NCBI RefSeq assembly: GCF_028765165.1
Contig: NZ_JARADB010000007.1
Location: forward strand, 62,001-126,000
Source of the DNA: Paenibacillus sp. MAHUQ-63
GTDB taxonomy: Bacteria > Bacillota > Bacilli > Paenibacillales > NBRC-103111
Direction: 5' to 3'
Length of the DNA: 64,000 nt
Under the pieces are notes generated by a model. It was given only the letters and a program-made list of their open reading frames with translations, was not told the origin of the DNA and ran no database searches. A program made the translations under genes and the position numbers. This document shows, piece by piece, positions 17,922-25,753 of this stretch; within the stretch, counting starts at the first letter, position 1; each line of letters starts with the position of its first letter.

Positions 17922-19454
17922 ATGAAGAAACATGCGGGAATGAGAAAAACGGGACTGGCTGCAATGGGAGTTATGGTAGGCGCAGCTGCGCTGCTTGCCG
18001 GCTGCGGGAACGAAACGAATCCGGCTGCGGGAGGAAGCGCAGGTTCAAGCAGTGCGCCGGCTGCCAGCCAGGAGCCTTTGAAGCTGAGCGTCATGACGCT
18101 CATGTATGCAGAGCCGCCTAAAGCGGACAGCGAAGTTCAGAAGCAGATTGAAGCTTATACGAACACGAAATTGGACATTTCCTGGGTACCGAACTCCTCC
18201 TACAAGGAAAAAGTCAATGTCACCATCGCATCAGGCGAGCTTCCTAAGGCGCTGCTCGTGCAGAACAACAAGGATTCCAACATTTTGAGCGCGGTTCGTG
18301 CCGGCGTATTCTGGGAAATCGGCCCTTATCTAAAGGATTACCCGAACTTGTCCAAAATGAATCCGGCGGTGTTCGACAACATTAAGGTCGATGGCAAAAT
18401 ATACGGCTTGTTCCGGGCGCGCGATCTGTCCACCTACGGCATCCTGTTCCGCAGCGACTGGCTGAAAAACGTCGGCTTAAGCGCACCGAAGACGCTAGAT
18501 GATTTGTATAACGTTCTAAAAGCGTTTACGCTTAACGATCCGGACAAGAACGGCAAGGCCGATACAGTAGGCTTGACGGAGGAGAAAACGATGGACGGCT
18601 TCGGCGTCGTGGCTTCCATCTTGGGCGCACCGAACTCATGGGAAGTGAAGGACGGCAAGTTGAGTCCGGATTTCCTTACACCTGAATATTTCGAAGCGAT
18701 GAAATTCTATAAGAAGCTGTATGATGAGAAGCTGATCAAGCAGGATTTCCCTGTTCTGAACAATCAGCAGAAGAAAGATGATATCAACCAAGGCAAAGCT
18801 GGCGCCGTTATTTCAAATATGATTGATGGAGCGGGCTACCAAGCCACGCTTGCCAAATCGTTCCCAGGCGCGGATATCGACGTTGTCTCCCGGATCCAAG
18901 GGCCCAAAGGCGAAAGGTTGCCTGGCGGGGTAGGTTACAACAGCGTGTTCATGTTTCCCAAATCCAGCGTGAAAACAGAAGCGGAACTGAAGCGAATTCT
19001 CGGCTTCTACGATAAGCTGTCCGATCAGAAGATGCTGGATTTACTGGGCTGGGGAATTGAAGGGAAACATTACAAGATGGAGGACGGCAAGCCGGTATTT
19101 ATCGATCAGAAGCTTCAGGATACCGAGGTCGGCTCCAGCTATTTGCAGCTCCAGATTGCCAAGTATACGGCCAAAACGACAGGCAAAGAAACCCCGCTTA
19201 TGGAGAAGTACGGTAAAATGATCAAAGAAAACGAAGCAATTGCGGTGAACAATCCGACGAATCCGCTCGTTTCCGAAACGCAAACGACCAAAGGCAGCGA
19301 GTTGAAGCCGATTATTGACGACGCCCGGACGAAATACATCCTAGGCAAAATCGATGAGGCAGGCTGGAAGCAGGCGATCGAGCAGTGGAGAAAAGCCGGC
19401 GGAGACAAAGTGATTGAGGAGTTCAGCGCGCAGTACGCGAAGAATGGGAAATAA
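17922..19454 (+). CDS. Extracellular sugar-binding lipoprotein (second copy)
   Basis: The 510-residue lipoprotein has the lipobox LLAGC with lipidated Cys28, a Ser/Ala-rich linker, and a solute-binding fold including the NDPDKNGKADTVGL loop also seen in the first transporter. The ATG at 17922 follows GGGGAGG; an upstream in-frame ATG at 17871 would bury the signal peptide. It completes the permease pair 78 bases upstream. Ligand specificity is not readable; the neighbouring GH36 enzyme suggests an alpha-galactoside. Confidence 0.87.
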   Translation: MKKHAGMRKTGLAAMGVMVGAAALLAGCGNETNPAAGGSAGSSSAPAASQEPLKLSVMTLMYAEPPKADSEVQKQIEAYTNTKLDISWVPNSSYKEKVNVTIASGELPKALLVQNNKDSNILSAVRAGVFWEIGPYLKDYPNLSKMNPAVFDNIKVDGKIYGLFRARDLSTYGILFRSDWLKNVGLSAPKTLDDLYNVLKAFTLNDPDKNGKADTVGLTEEKTMDGFGVVASILGAPNSWEVKDGKLSPDFLTPEYFEAMKFYKKLYDEKLIKQDFPVLNNQQKKDDINQGKAGAVISNMIDGAGYQATLAKSFPGADIDVVSRIQGPKGERLPGGVGYNSVFMFPKSSVKTEAELKRILGFYDKLSDQKMLDLLGWGIEGKHYKMEDGKPVFIDQKLQDTEVGSSYLQLQIAKYTAKTTGKETPLMEKYGKMIKENEAIAVNNPTNPLVSETQTTKGSELKPIIDDARTKYILGKIDEAGWKQAIEQWRKAGGDKVIEEFSAQYAKNGK

Positions 19455-19462
19455 ATGCAAGA

Positions 19463-19499
19463 GGCTGTTGCCGGCTATCAGCCGGGGACAGCTTTTTTT
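19463..19499 (+). terminator. Terminator of second sugar transporter operon
   Basis: GGCTGTTGCCGGC pairs with GCCGGGGACAGC through a small internal mismatch around loop TATCA, and a run of seven T follows. Confidence 0.8.
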
Positions 19500-19523
19500 C
19501 AAAATAGCCCACGATTTTTCTCA

Positions 19524-19553
19524 TTGACACATCGGCCGCTCGTTCTATTTAAT
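19524..19553 (+). promoter_or_regulatory. Sigma-A-type promoter
   Basis: A perfect TTGACA (19524-19529) is followed after 18 bases by TTTAAT (19548-19553), about 32 bases before the GTG of the small membrane protein gene. Confidence 0.6.
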
Positions 19554-19585
19554 AGAAGCATACATAATAGAATTGAGGCTGATCC

Positions 19586-19897
19586 GTGAATCGCAAACCA
19601 ACGCTCTGGACACTAATTGCAACGCAAATTTTCTATCTTTTATTTATCCTGGTATGGATGTTTATTGCCGGTATGTCGGTTATGATGTTCGATAGCCCTG
19701 ATGCGGCAGGCAAGGCCACAACCTGGCTCATCTTCGCAGCCATCTTATTGTACCCTGCGGGCGTGCTGACAGCGCTCATTGCCGGGTGGCTCATGTTCTC
19801 CCGCCGGAGATACAGAGCCGCACTTCTTTGGAACTGTATTCCCCTCATCTGGATTTTGCCGCTGGGCGGTTTTTTTGCCTACGCCAACCTGAGCTAA
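19586..19897 (+). CDS. Small membrane protein of unknown function
   Basis: The 103-residue product is mostly three hydrophobic helices (about residues 10-32, 45-70 and 82-100) separated by short charged loops, the second ending in FSRRRYR. It starts at a GTG with GAGG seven bases upstream and a sigma-A-like promoter just before. I do not recognise a family. Its neighbours (sugar transporter and DNA ligase) do not suggest a role. Confidence 0.65.
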   Translation: MNRKPTLWTLIATQIFYLLFILVWMFIAGMSVMMFDSPDAAGKATTWLIFAAILLYPAGVLTALIAGWLMFSRRRYRAALLWNCIPLIWILPLGGFFAYANLS

Positions 19898-19968
19898 GCT
19901 TGTTTCCTTCAAGTACCTATAGGCAGGAGAACGGCCATGCAGTATCATCTTACATAGGGTGATCTCAC

Positions 19969-20817
19969 ATGTTCATTGCTCCTATGCTTCTGCAAGACGC
20001 CAAAGATAACAGACCTTATAACAGTAAACATCATATAGCTGAAGTGAAATTAGACGGCCTTAGATGTATTGTTTCTCATATGGATAAACTCTATGTATAT
20101 ACGCAAGACGGTCAATCGGTTACGCACAAATTTCCGGAACTGTTCGACTGTCCGCTGCCGGAAGGAACGATTCTTGACGGAGAATTGATCATGATGGACG
20201 ATCAAGGCAGGCCTGATTTCGAGGCGATGTCCGCGAGATTTTTGTCTCCGACGGACCGAACGCCCGTTATTTTTGTCGCCTTTGATATTTTGCGGCATAA
20301 GGGCATTGACATTACAGGCTTGCCTTTGCTTAAGCGCAAAGAACTGCTCGATCAAGCGTTTGTCGAGAATGGCCATTATCGTAAGATCAAGATTCATGAA
20401 GGTAAAGCGGTCGATTATTTCGAAACAATCCGAGAGCGGGGGCTTGAAGGCATCGTTCTGAAGTCCAAGAAGGATCATTTCAAATACGAGAGCAACAAAC
20501 GCTCCAGACAGTGGCAGAAGGTCATCAATTGGACGTATGCGGATGTCTATATTTCCGGTTACCGCAAGCACAATTTTGCCCTGTTGGCATCGATCGACTC
20601 GGCGAATGGCGCCAAGCTTCCGGCCGGCGTCATTGAGACAGGACTTACCCCTCTGCAGCAGAATCTGTTTGACGGAGTCAGGCAGCGTCTGGTTTTGAAA
20701 GAAGACCAACATTTTGTCTACATGGAACCGCGGCTCATGGCAAGAATCAAGACACGGAACTGGACCAAGAACGGCAAGCTGCGATCTCCTGTTTTCATGG
20801 AATTTGTCAGGGCATAA
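19969..20817 (+). CDS. Stand-alone ATP-dependent DNA ligase
   Basis: The 282-residue protein has the nucleotidyltransferase core of ATP-dependent DNA ligases. The lysine that is adenylated is Lys27 in EVKLDGLR, followed by the conserved LDGELIMMD, FVAFDILRHKG, EGIVLKS and a final KxK-like motif WQKVINW. A short C-terminal OB-like part follows. The size resembles YoqV of Bacillus phage SPbeta and the small LigB/LigD-type ligases, with no polymerase or nuclease domain. Without Ku or polymerase neighbours, a role in NHEJ is not supported; proximity to a SASP gene hints at spore DNA repair, which is only inference. The upstream site is a weak AGGGTGAT. Confidence 0.85.
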   Translation: MFIAPMLLQDAKDNRPYNSKHHIAEVKLDGLRCIVSHMDKLYVYTQDGQSVTHKFPELFDCPLPEGTILDGELIMMDDQGRPDFEAMSARFLSPTDRTPVIFVAFDILRHKGIDITGLPLLKRKELLDQAFVENGHYRKIKIHEGKAVDYFETIRERGLEGIVLKSKKDHFKYESNKRSRQWQKVINWTYADVYISGYRKHNFALLASIDSANGAKLPAGVIETGLTPLQQNLFDGVRQRLVLKEDQHFVYMEPRLMARIKTRNWTKNGKLRSPVFMEFVRA

Positions 20818-20820
20818 ACA

Positions 20821-20865
20821 AAAAAGACTGGAACACCAAGGAGGAAGTGGTGGTACAGTCTTTTT
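20821..20865. terminator. Bidirectional terminator between ligase and SASP
   Basis: AAAAAGACTG (20821-20830) pairs with CAGTCTTTTT (20856-20865), with an inner ACACCA/TGGTGG helix. T-runs occur on both strands, serving both convergent genes. Confidence 0.75.
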
Positions 20866-20881
20866 GTTTATTAGGCGGAGT

Positions 20882-21106
20882 TTAGCGTCTGAATGCCGCC
20901 CCGCTTAGTTGTTGTTCGGCGATTTGCACAAGTCTTCTTGTAATGTGTCCGCCGATCGCGCCGGTATCGCGCGTTGCCATGAACCCGTAATATCCGTCTT
21001 GCGGAATCTGAATACCGAGCTCTTGCGCGACCTCGTATTTCATTTGGTCAAGAGCTGCTCTTGCTTGCTGGACAACTAAGGAATTGCTGTTTCTGTTGCT
21101 AGCCAT
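20882..21106 (-). CDS. Alpha/beta-type small acid-soluble spore protein
   Basis: The 74-residue protein coats and protects spore DNA and is degraded at germination by the GPR protease. The family hallmarks are LDQMKYEVAQELGIQI, which contains the GPR cleavage region, and the second DNA-binding block GAIGGHITRRLVQIAEQQL. The ATG at 21106 has AAAGGAG 8 bases upstream; an in-frame GTG at 21115 overlaps that site. A sigma-G-like promoter lies upstream. Expression in the forespore is expected. Confidence 0.95.
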   Translation of the reverse strand: MASNRNSNSLVVQQARAALDQMKYEVAQELGIQIPQDGYYGFMATRDTGAIGGHITRRLVQIAEQQLSGAAFRR

Positions 21107-21135
21107 GGGGTTCACTCCTTTATTTGGTGTACGAG

Positions 21136-21164
21136 TAGTTTGTGGAAGTTTTGGTTATTTATGC
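21136..21164 (-). promoter_or_regulatory. Sigma-G-like promoter of SASP gene
   Basis: Read on the minus strand, GCATAA (21164-21159) is followed after 16 bases by CAAACTA (21142-21136), resembling forespore sigma-G promoters. Position about 30 bases before the SASP start fits. Confidence 0.45.
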
Positions 21165-21299
21165 ATGCGTATTGAAAAAAAAATACTTGTTCAAAAACGT
21201 GACAATAGAGTTTGAATGCGTTTGCAATCTACCGGTGGAAAATTTTGTGCCATGTTTTCGCGATATCCGCGTGTTACAATCGGAAAGATCCGTTATGGA

Positions 21300-21430
21300 T
21301 CTAAAACCTAGAAGGCCGAAGCTTCTCCGGAAGCACGGGGGACCCAATCTTTGGGGTGAAGCCGCAGAACAGCGGCCGGGTGATTCCTCTTTGACCCGAA
21401 TCCGACAGCTAACCTCGCAGGCCGTAAGAA
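21300..21430 (+). ncRNA. Cyclic di-AMP riboswitch (ydaO/yuaA leader)
   Basis: The leader contains the conserved blocks of the ydaO class: GGAAGCACGGGGGACCCA, a GGGGTGAA loop, GCGGCCGGGTGATTCC, GACCCGAATCCGACAGCT and AACCTCGCAGGC. The outer helix pairs GGCC near 21314 with GGCC at 21420-21423. A TACAAT box at 21275-21280 lies upstream, and the regulated LysM-CAP gene starts 16 bases after the element. In this class c-di-AMP binding usually reduces expression of cell-wall or potassium/osmolyte genes. No obvious T-run follows, so control may be at translation or through an overlapping fold. Confidence 0.92.
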
Positions 21431-21445
21431 GGAGAGAATAGCAGC

Positions 21446-22099
21446 ATGAAACGTTATACCAAATTCATCGTAACAAGCGCATTGACCCTGAGCGTTCTGA
21501 TGGGAGGAACTGCGGCGATGGCCGCGACGGCTACGCATACGGTGGCGGACAACGATACGATGTGGCTTATTTCCAAGAAATATGGCGTCAGCCTCACATC
21601 GCTTATTCAGGCTAATCCGCAAGTGGCGAATCCGAATGTCATCTGGTCCGGCATGAAGCTGAACATTCCCGGAGCTGCCCAAGCAGGAGGCTCTCAAACG
21701 CAAACGCCAGCGCAGACGGCGCCCGCACAATCCGCTTTCGCCAGCCAGGTTGTCACACTAGTGAACAAGGAACGGGCCAAAGCAGGTCTTGGAGCTTTGA
21801 CGAGCGACACCGCGCTGACCGGCATGGCGCTGGACAAAGCAAAGGATATGTACAATAACGGTTACTTCGATCATACTTCACCGACATACGGTTCCCCATT
21901 CGATATGATGAGCTCTTATGGCATTCGTTATTCTTATGCAGGCGAGAATATTGCCAAAGGACAGCAAACGCCTGAAGCTGTGATGACCGCATGGATGAAC
22001 AGCACAGGACATCGCCAAAACATTTTAAGCCCTAATTTCAATAAAATCGGCGTCGCTTATTACAACGGTGTATGGGTGCAGGAATTCATCCAAAACTAA
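21446..22099 (+). CDS. Secreted LysM-CAP domain protein (YkwD-like)
   Basis: The 217-residue protein has a signal peptide (about residues 1-27, ending AMAA), one LysM peptidoglycan-binding module (THTVADNDTMWLISKKYG to KLNIP, about 29-74), a Gln/Thr/Pro linker, and a CAP/SCP domain (about 95-217) with the conserved FDHTSP, YAGENIAKG and STGHRQNILSP motifs. It would bind the cell wall. CAP proteins of this YkwD/SafA-like type occur in vegetative walls and spore coats, and their activity is not settled. The c-di-AMP riboswitch in its leader points to a role in wall or osmotic homeostasis. GAAGGAGAG precedes the ATG. Confidence 0.92.
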   Translation: MKRYTKFIVTSALTLSVLMGGTAAMAATATHTVADNDTMWLISKKYGVSLTSLIQANPQVANPNVIWSGMKLNIPGAAQAGGSQTQTPAQTAPAQSAFASQVVTLVNKERAKAGLGALTSDTALTGMALDKAKDMYNNGYFDHTSPTYGSPFDMMSSYGIRYSYAGENIAKGQQTPEAVMTAWMNSTGHRQNILSPNFNKIGVAYYNGVWVQEFIQN

Positions 22100-22110
22100 T
22101 CGAAACGAAC

Positions 22111-22152
22111 AGCCCTTGGACTCTCCCGGCGAGAGAACCAAGGGCTTTATTT
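22111..22152. terminator. Bidirectional terminator
   Basis: AGCCCTTGG (22111-22119) pairs with CCAAGGGCT (22138-22146), with an inner CTCTC/GAGAG helix and TTTATTT following. It separates the LysM-CAP gene from the convergent ger operon. Confidence 0.8.
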
Positions 22153-23238
22153 ATGCCGATTTAGCCGCCAATGGGCTAGTCCCCACATCAGCAATGGCAG
22201 GCTGACCGAATAGAACGGGAAAAAGAACGGGATGGCAATTTTCTGCGGGAAGATGACCGAGCTTTCGATGAAGTCCCGCGGGATCACGGCGATAAGGACC
22301 GCGGCCGGAGCGACTACCCCCATCAGGCGTCGCCACTTTTGAACGCCGAGGCCTAGGGCGGTGCCGTAGGTGCAGATGAAGAAATACAGGGACACTTTGG
22401 TGAACACGCTCATAATCCAGATCGCAACCACGAAGGAGTCCAGGTTTTGAAAGAAATCGTAATAGCTGATATAGTGTACCAGATTGAAATAAGGATACGT
22501 CTGGCCGGAGGCGGTACGCTCTCCGAAAACGGATACGATCAGGAACGTTGAAATGCTCGTAACCAGTCCCGTTATCGCTACGCCGAGCAGAGCGGGTCTT
22601 ACGCCTGACGTCGGTTTGGACACGAAGGCCAGCAGAATTAACAGCATCATGCAGTCGCCCAGGAAGGTCGAGGTCGGCAGCGCCCCTTGAAGAATTACCT
22701 TCACACCGGTGTCGGCATAGATGGGGAGGATGTTGTCGAGATGAATATTTTTCATACTCAGCAGGACCGGGATCGCAATGCCTAGCAGCGTAATGGGCCC
22801 CAGCATCTCGCAGCATCGGGCAAGCGCCTCTATGCCGGAGTAAGTTACATAAACGGCTACGAGCAGCATGCCGAGGATGGGAACGAGGATAGGCGTTCTG
22901 GGCAAAATGGTTGCGACAATGAACTCCGCATATTGCCGTAGGATAACCGCAAGCACACTGTACCAGTAAATAAAATACAGCCAAGCAACCCCCTGCCCAA
23001 GATAACGGCCAAATATGCTCTTGGCGTAGGACATAAGCGTCTGCCCAGGGAACACCAGGCTCACGCGGGTGCAGACATAAGCGATTCCGACCCCGATGCC
23101 GGTTGCGCAAAGCGTTGAAATCCACGCATCCTGCTTGGCCATTCGTATAGACGGGTTAATGGTCAGCAGGACTGTCATGCCGATTTGCATGGTCATCATC
23201 ATCCAGAATAGTTGTTTCCCGCTGATTCGCATGTCCAT
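22147..23238 (-). CDS. GerAB-type spore germination permease (second in operon)
   Basis: The 363-residue membrane protein has about ten helices and belongs to the amino-acid permease-like GerAB/GerKB family that forms the germinant-binding B subunit in the spore inner membrane. AAGGAG precedes the ATG. It is the last of five genes in the ger operon, which already has a B subunit at 24665, so it may provide an alternative specificity or a heteromeric receptor. Expression in the forespore by sigma-G is expected from the family, but I did not find a separate promoter here. Confidence 0.88.
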   Translation of the reverse strand: MDMRISGKQLFWMMMTMQIGMTVLLTINPSIRMAKQDAWISTLCATGIGVGIAYVCTRVSLVFPGQTLMSYAKSIFGRYLGQGVAWLYFIYWYSVLAVILRQYAEFIVATILPRTPILVPILGMLLVAVYVTYSGIEALARCCEMLGPITLLGIAIPVLLSMKNIHLDNILPIYADTGVKVILQGALPTSTFLGDCMMLLILLAFVSKPTSGVRPALLGVAITGLVTSISTFLIVSVFGERTASGQTYPYFNLVHYISYYDFFQNLDSFVVAIWIMSVFTKVSLYFFICTYGTALGLGVQKWRRLMGVVAPAAVLIAVIPRDFIESSVIFPQKIAIPFFFPFYSVSLPLLMWGLAHWRLNRHK

Positions 23239-23247
23239 ATAAGCTCC

Positions 23248-23478
23248 TTAATGTTCCAGAAGTTGGCCTAGCGGGTGAAAGAGGTAGTTGACAAGTTGAC
23301 TCGGGCCGGGCAACCTGGGATTTATCACCAGTGATATAGCGAGAATCCAGCACAAGGCTAGAATCGAGAGGTAGGCCGCCCGTTCTTTCTTAGGTGCGTG
23401 TCTCAGCCGGTAAAACCATTGGATTACCGTAATGAGCAAGCTCACGAGCATGAATGCCGGAATATCCTTAGACGTCAT
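23248..23478 (-). CDS. Small two-helix membrane protein in ger operon
   Basis: The 76-residue product has two hydrophobic segments (about residues 7-22 and 36-53) with a basic loop RLRHAPKKERAA between them. Its start codon overlaps the stop of the GerC gene by four bases (ATGA), and it lies 9 bases before the second GerB gene, so it belongs to the operon. Small two-helix 'D' subunits accompany some GerA-type receptors; this protein has that size and topology, so it may be a GerD-subunit-like modulator. I cannot prove homology by eye. Confidence 0.75.
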   Translation of the reverse strand: MTSKDIPAFMLVSLLITVIQWFYRLRHAPKKERAAYLSILALCWILAISLVINPRLPGPSQLVNYLFHPLGQLLEH

Positions 23479-24668
23479 TTCGATGTTTCCTCTCCTTCAT
23501 CTAACTTTCTTACGCTTGATAACCCTGGACGCAGCATGTTGGCGTCGGAATGAACGGTGACTTCGACTTGCGGGAAAATGTCATCCCAACGTTTTTTGTT
23601 TTCCCGCCATTCCTTCGGATAAGCACGGTGAAACTCTCCGGAGAAATCCAAAATGTCCGTCTTCATCTCCTGCTGCAATTTCCGCAACGCAAGTCCGACG
23701 CGGTTCTCAATATCTCGGTTCATAGCGGCTTCTACGGCTTTGACGGCTGCGGGGTTGGTGACCAAGTCCAGTTTCGTCGTGTTCTGTATGGCGTCGTCTT
23801 CCGTATGAATCCAGACGTTCATTTGCCATTTGCCATTCTCGATGAGGGGCTCCAGCTTTGTTTTGCTTTTGAGCAGCCGCAGAGAAACAGTCCCGCTCAC
23901 GCCTTCCGGTGTCACGGTGATGACCGCGGTTTTCATTTCATTCCGCAGCCATAATAGACCGCGCGTTGTAACGTCATCGATGCTGCCGACCATTTTATCG
24001 TCCTTAAACACGGCGGAAGCATTCACGAAGCTTTCCGATCGATCCGGATTGCTAGGCGACTTCGGGGAGAGGATTTCGAGGAGCGGCAACGCTGCTGAAC
24101 CGGATTGATTCGCCAGCATTTGCGCCAAATCGGCCATCGTGACACTAAGAATAATTTTACTTTTGCCGATCTCCCTCATGACTTCGGACGTATTCCGCTC
24201 AAGCCTCGTATTCATTTCAAGAATCTGCCGCGCATTTCCCTTACACACATAGACATAAGCACGCTCTCTCGGCTGCGGGGCTCTCATCAAATAATCGATA
24301 TCATCACGAATGCCGCCGCGCGCCAGGGCTTCGCCGAAAATAATAATCTCCGTATGTCCCCAGAAAATTTTACGAGGCAGCTTCTCCTGCAGCTTGGACA
24401 GGGCGTCGGCAATATTCACGCCGACCGCCGATCGAACGAAGGAGGTTTGGCTGCCGCCTCCTTTGCTGCTGATTTCCATCCCGCCCCCGGCATTTGAGCT
24501 GCGCGGGACGAAAATCTGAATCGTGACTTCGATGAGTTTATCGTCGTAATTATCAATAGCCGCTCCGGTGACGAGCGCTAGATCGTTAACCTCTGTACGG
24601 TCCCAGCAGCCTGTCGCTACCACCGAGAAGAGGCAGGATAGAACGGCAAGCTTCCCCAAGCGGATCAT
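23475..24668 (-). CDS. Ger(x)C family germination lipoprotein
   Basis: The 397-residue lipoprotein has the lipobox VATGC with lipidated Cys21, directly followed by the WDRTEVNDLA signature that opens nearly all GerAC proteins, and the later VVAGPRERAYVYV-type strand region (QPRERAYVYVCKG). It is the C subunit on the outer face of the spore inner membrane. The start at 24668 overlaps the stop of the upstream GerB gene by four bases, supporting it over the longer frame to 24713, which has no site. Confidence 0.92.
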   Translation of the reverse strand: MIRLGKLAVLSCLFSVVATGCWDRTEVNDLALVTGAAIDNYDDKLIEVTIQIFVPRSSNAGGGMEISSKGGGSQTSFVRSAVGVNIADALSKLQEKLPRKIFWGHTEIIIFGEALARGGIRDDIDYLMRAPQPRERAYVYVCKGNARQILEMNTRLERNTSEVMREIGKSKIILSVTMADLAQMLANQSGSAALPLLEILSPKSPSNPDRSESFVNASAVFKDDKMVGSIDDVTTRGLLWLRNEMKTAVITVTPEGVSGTVSLRLLKSKTKLEPLIENGKWQMNVWIHTEDDAIQNTTKLDLVTNPAAVKAVEAAMNRDIENRVGLALRKLQQEMKTDILDFSGEFHRAYPKEWRENKKRWDDIFPQVEVTVHSDANMLRPGLSSVRKLDEGEETSK

Positions 24669-25753
24669 CCTTGCCGCCCCCTTCTGAAGCTGGCGGCAAG
24701 CAGCAGAGCGCACGGGATACCGAGCTGCGTGAGCATGCCCAGGAACGGGATGGTTGTTCCAAGCGTACGCTTGAGCTCTTCGAAATTTGGCGACACCCAG
24801 AAGCTGAAAAGGATGATAAGGATACCTACCGGAACGATGAGCGCCTTATAATCGGGCAGCCCCAGCCACTGGGCCGTACCGAGGACGGTGGCATAGTAGA
24901 TTAACGAAATTTTGACGAACATGCCGATAATCCAGATGGCCATCAACAGCGATTCCGCATGCTCCATGAAGTCGGCGATGGAAATGTACCGAACCGCCAC
25001 GAGGAACGCGTAGTTAAATTGAACGGTAAGCGGACCGAATAAGAGCAGTATCGTCAGATTAATCACTAGCAGTGTGAACATCACGGATCCTACACTAATG
25101 AAGCACCAAGTCAGTATATGTTCCTTACGGTTGATCAAAGGGAAGAGAAAGGTCAAGATATAAAACTGTGTAAACCAAGAGGCTGGGACCAACGAGCCGA
25201 CCAGCAGCGGAAGCGGGCCGTTTCCCATAATGGGAAACATCTCTTTCGGATGAAGATCGGGAATGAGCAGAACGACCATGAAGAAAATGATGAGCACAGC
25301 CGCAGGGACCAGAATCTGCGAGCTTCTGGCCAGCACCTCGATTCCTTCATACAAGACATAGGCGCATACCGCGACCATGCCAAAAATGACGACGGCCATC
25401 GGGGTTTCCTGAAGAAAACTGCCGATGACGAATTCCCCGTATTCGCGCAGGACGAGCCCGTTCGTGAACAAGAAGGAGAACAGGAAGAAGGCGGAGAGGG
25501 TTTTGCCTGCATATGTGCCTAGAATCGATTCGGTATACTGAATGAACGTAAGCTCGGGAAACTTCAAAAACAAGCGGTACATGACATATACCGTAATGAT
25601 CCCCGCAATCGCCGCAAGGATAGGCGTCATCCACATATCGATGCCGGCGGTTCTCATCGTGATGGACGGAACCGAAAGCGCCGCCGTAGCGGCGATAGTC
25701 GGATGCAGGAGAATGGCGACTTGGAGCGGAGAGATGCGGCCTTTATCGATCAT
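24665..25753 (-). CDS. GerAB-type spore germination permease
   Basis: The 362-residue B subunit has about ten transmembrane helices and the family's opening ISPLQVAILLHPTIAATAALSVP. It would bind the germinant and transmit the signal with the A and C subunits. AAGGGG lies 9 bases before the ATG at 25753; the in-frame ATG at 25762 abuts that site, and longer versions run into the GerA coding region. It overlaps the GerA stop by 11 bases, so translation is coupled. Confidence 0.9.
   Translation of the reverse strand: MIDKGRISPLQVAILLHPTIAATAALSVPSITMRTAGIDMWMTPILAAIAGIITVYVMYRLFLKFPELTFIQYTESILGTYAGKTLSAFFLFSFLFTNGLVLREYGEFVIGSFLQETPMAVVIFGMVAVCAYVLYEGIEVLARSSQILVPAAVLIIFFMVVLLIPDLHPKEMFPIMGNGPLPLLVGSLVPASWFTQFYILTFLFPLINRKEHILTWCFISVGSVMFTLLVINLTILLLFGPLTVQFNYAFLVAVRYISIADFMEHAESLLMAIWIIGMFVKISLIYYATVLGTAQWLGLPDYKALIVPVGILIILFSFWVSPNFEELKRTLGTTIPFLGMLTQLGIPCALLLAASFRRGRQG

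Noticed and set aside
20050..20712. 220-codon minus-strand frame inside the DNA ligase gene
   Set aside because: The ligase reading has all catalytic motifs; the antisense frame has no ribosome site and no recognisable domain.
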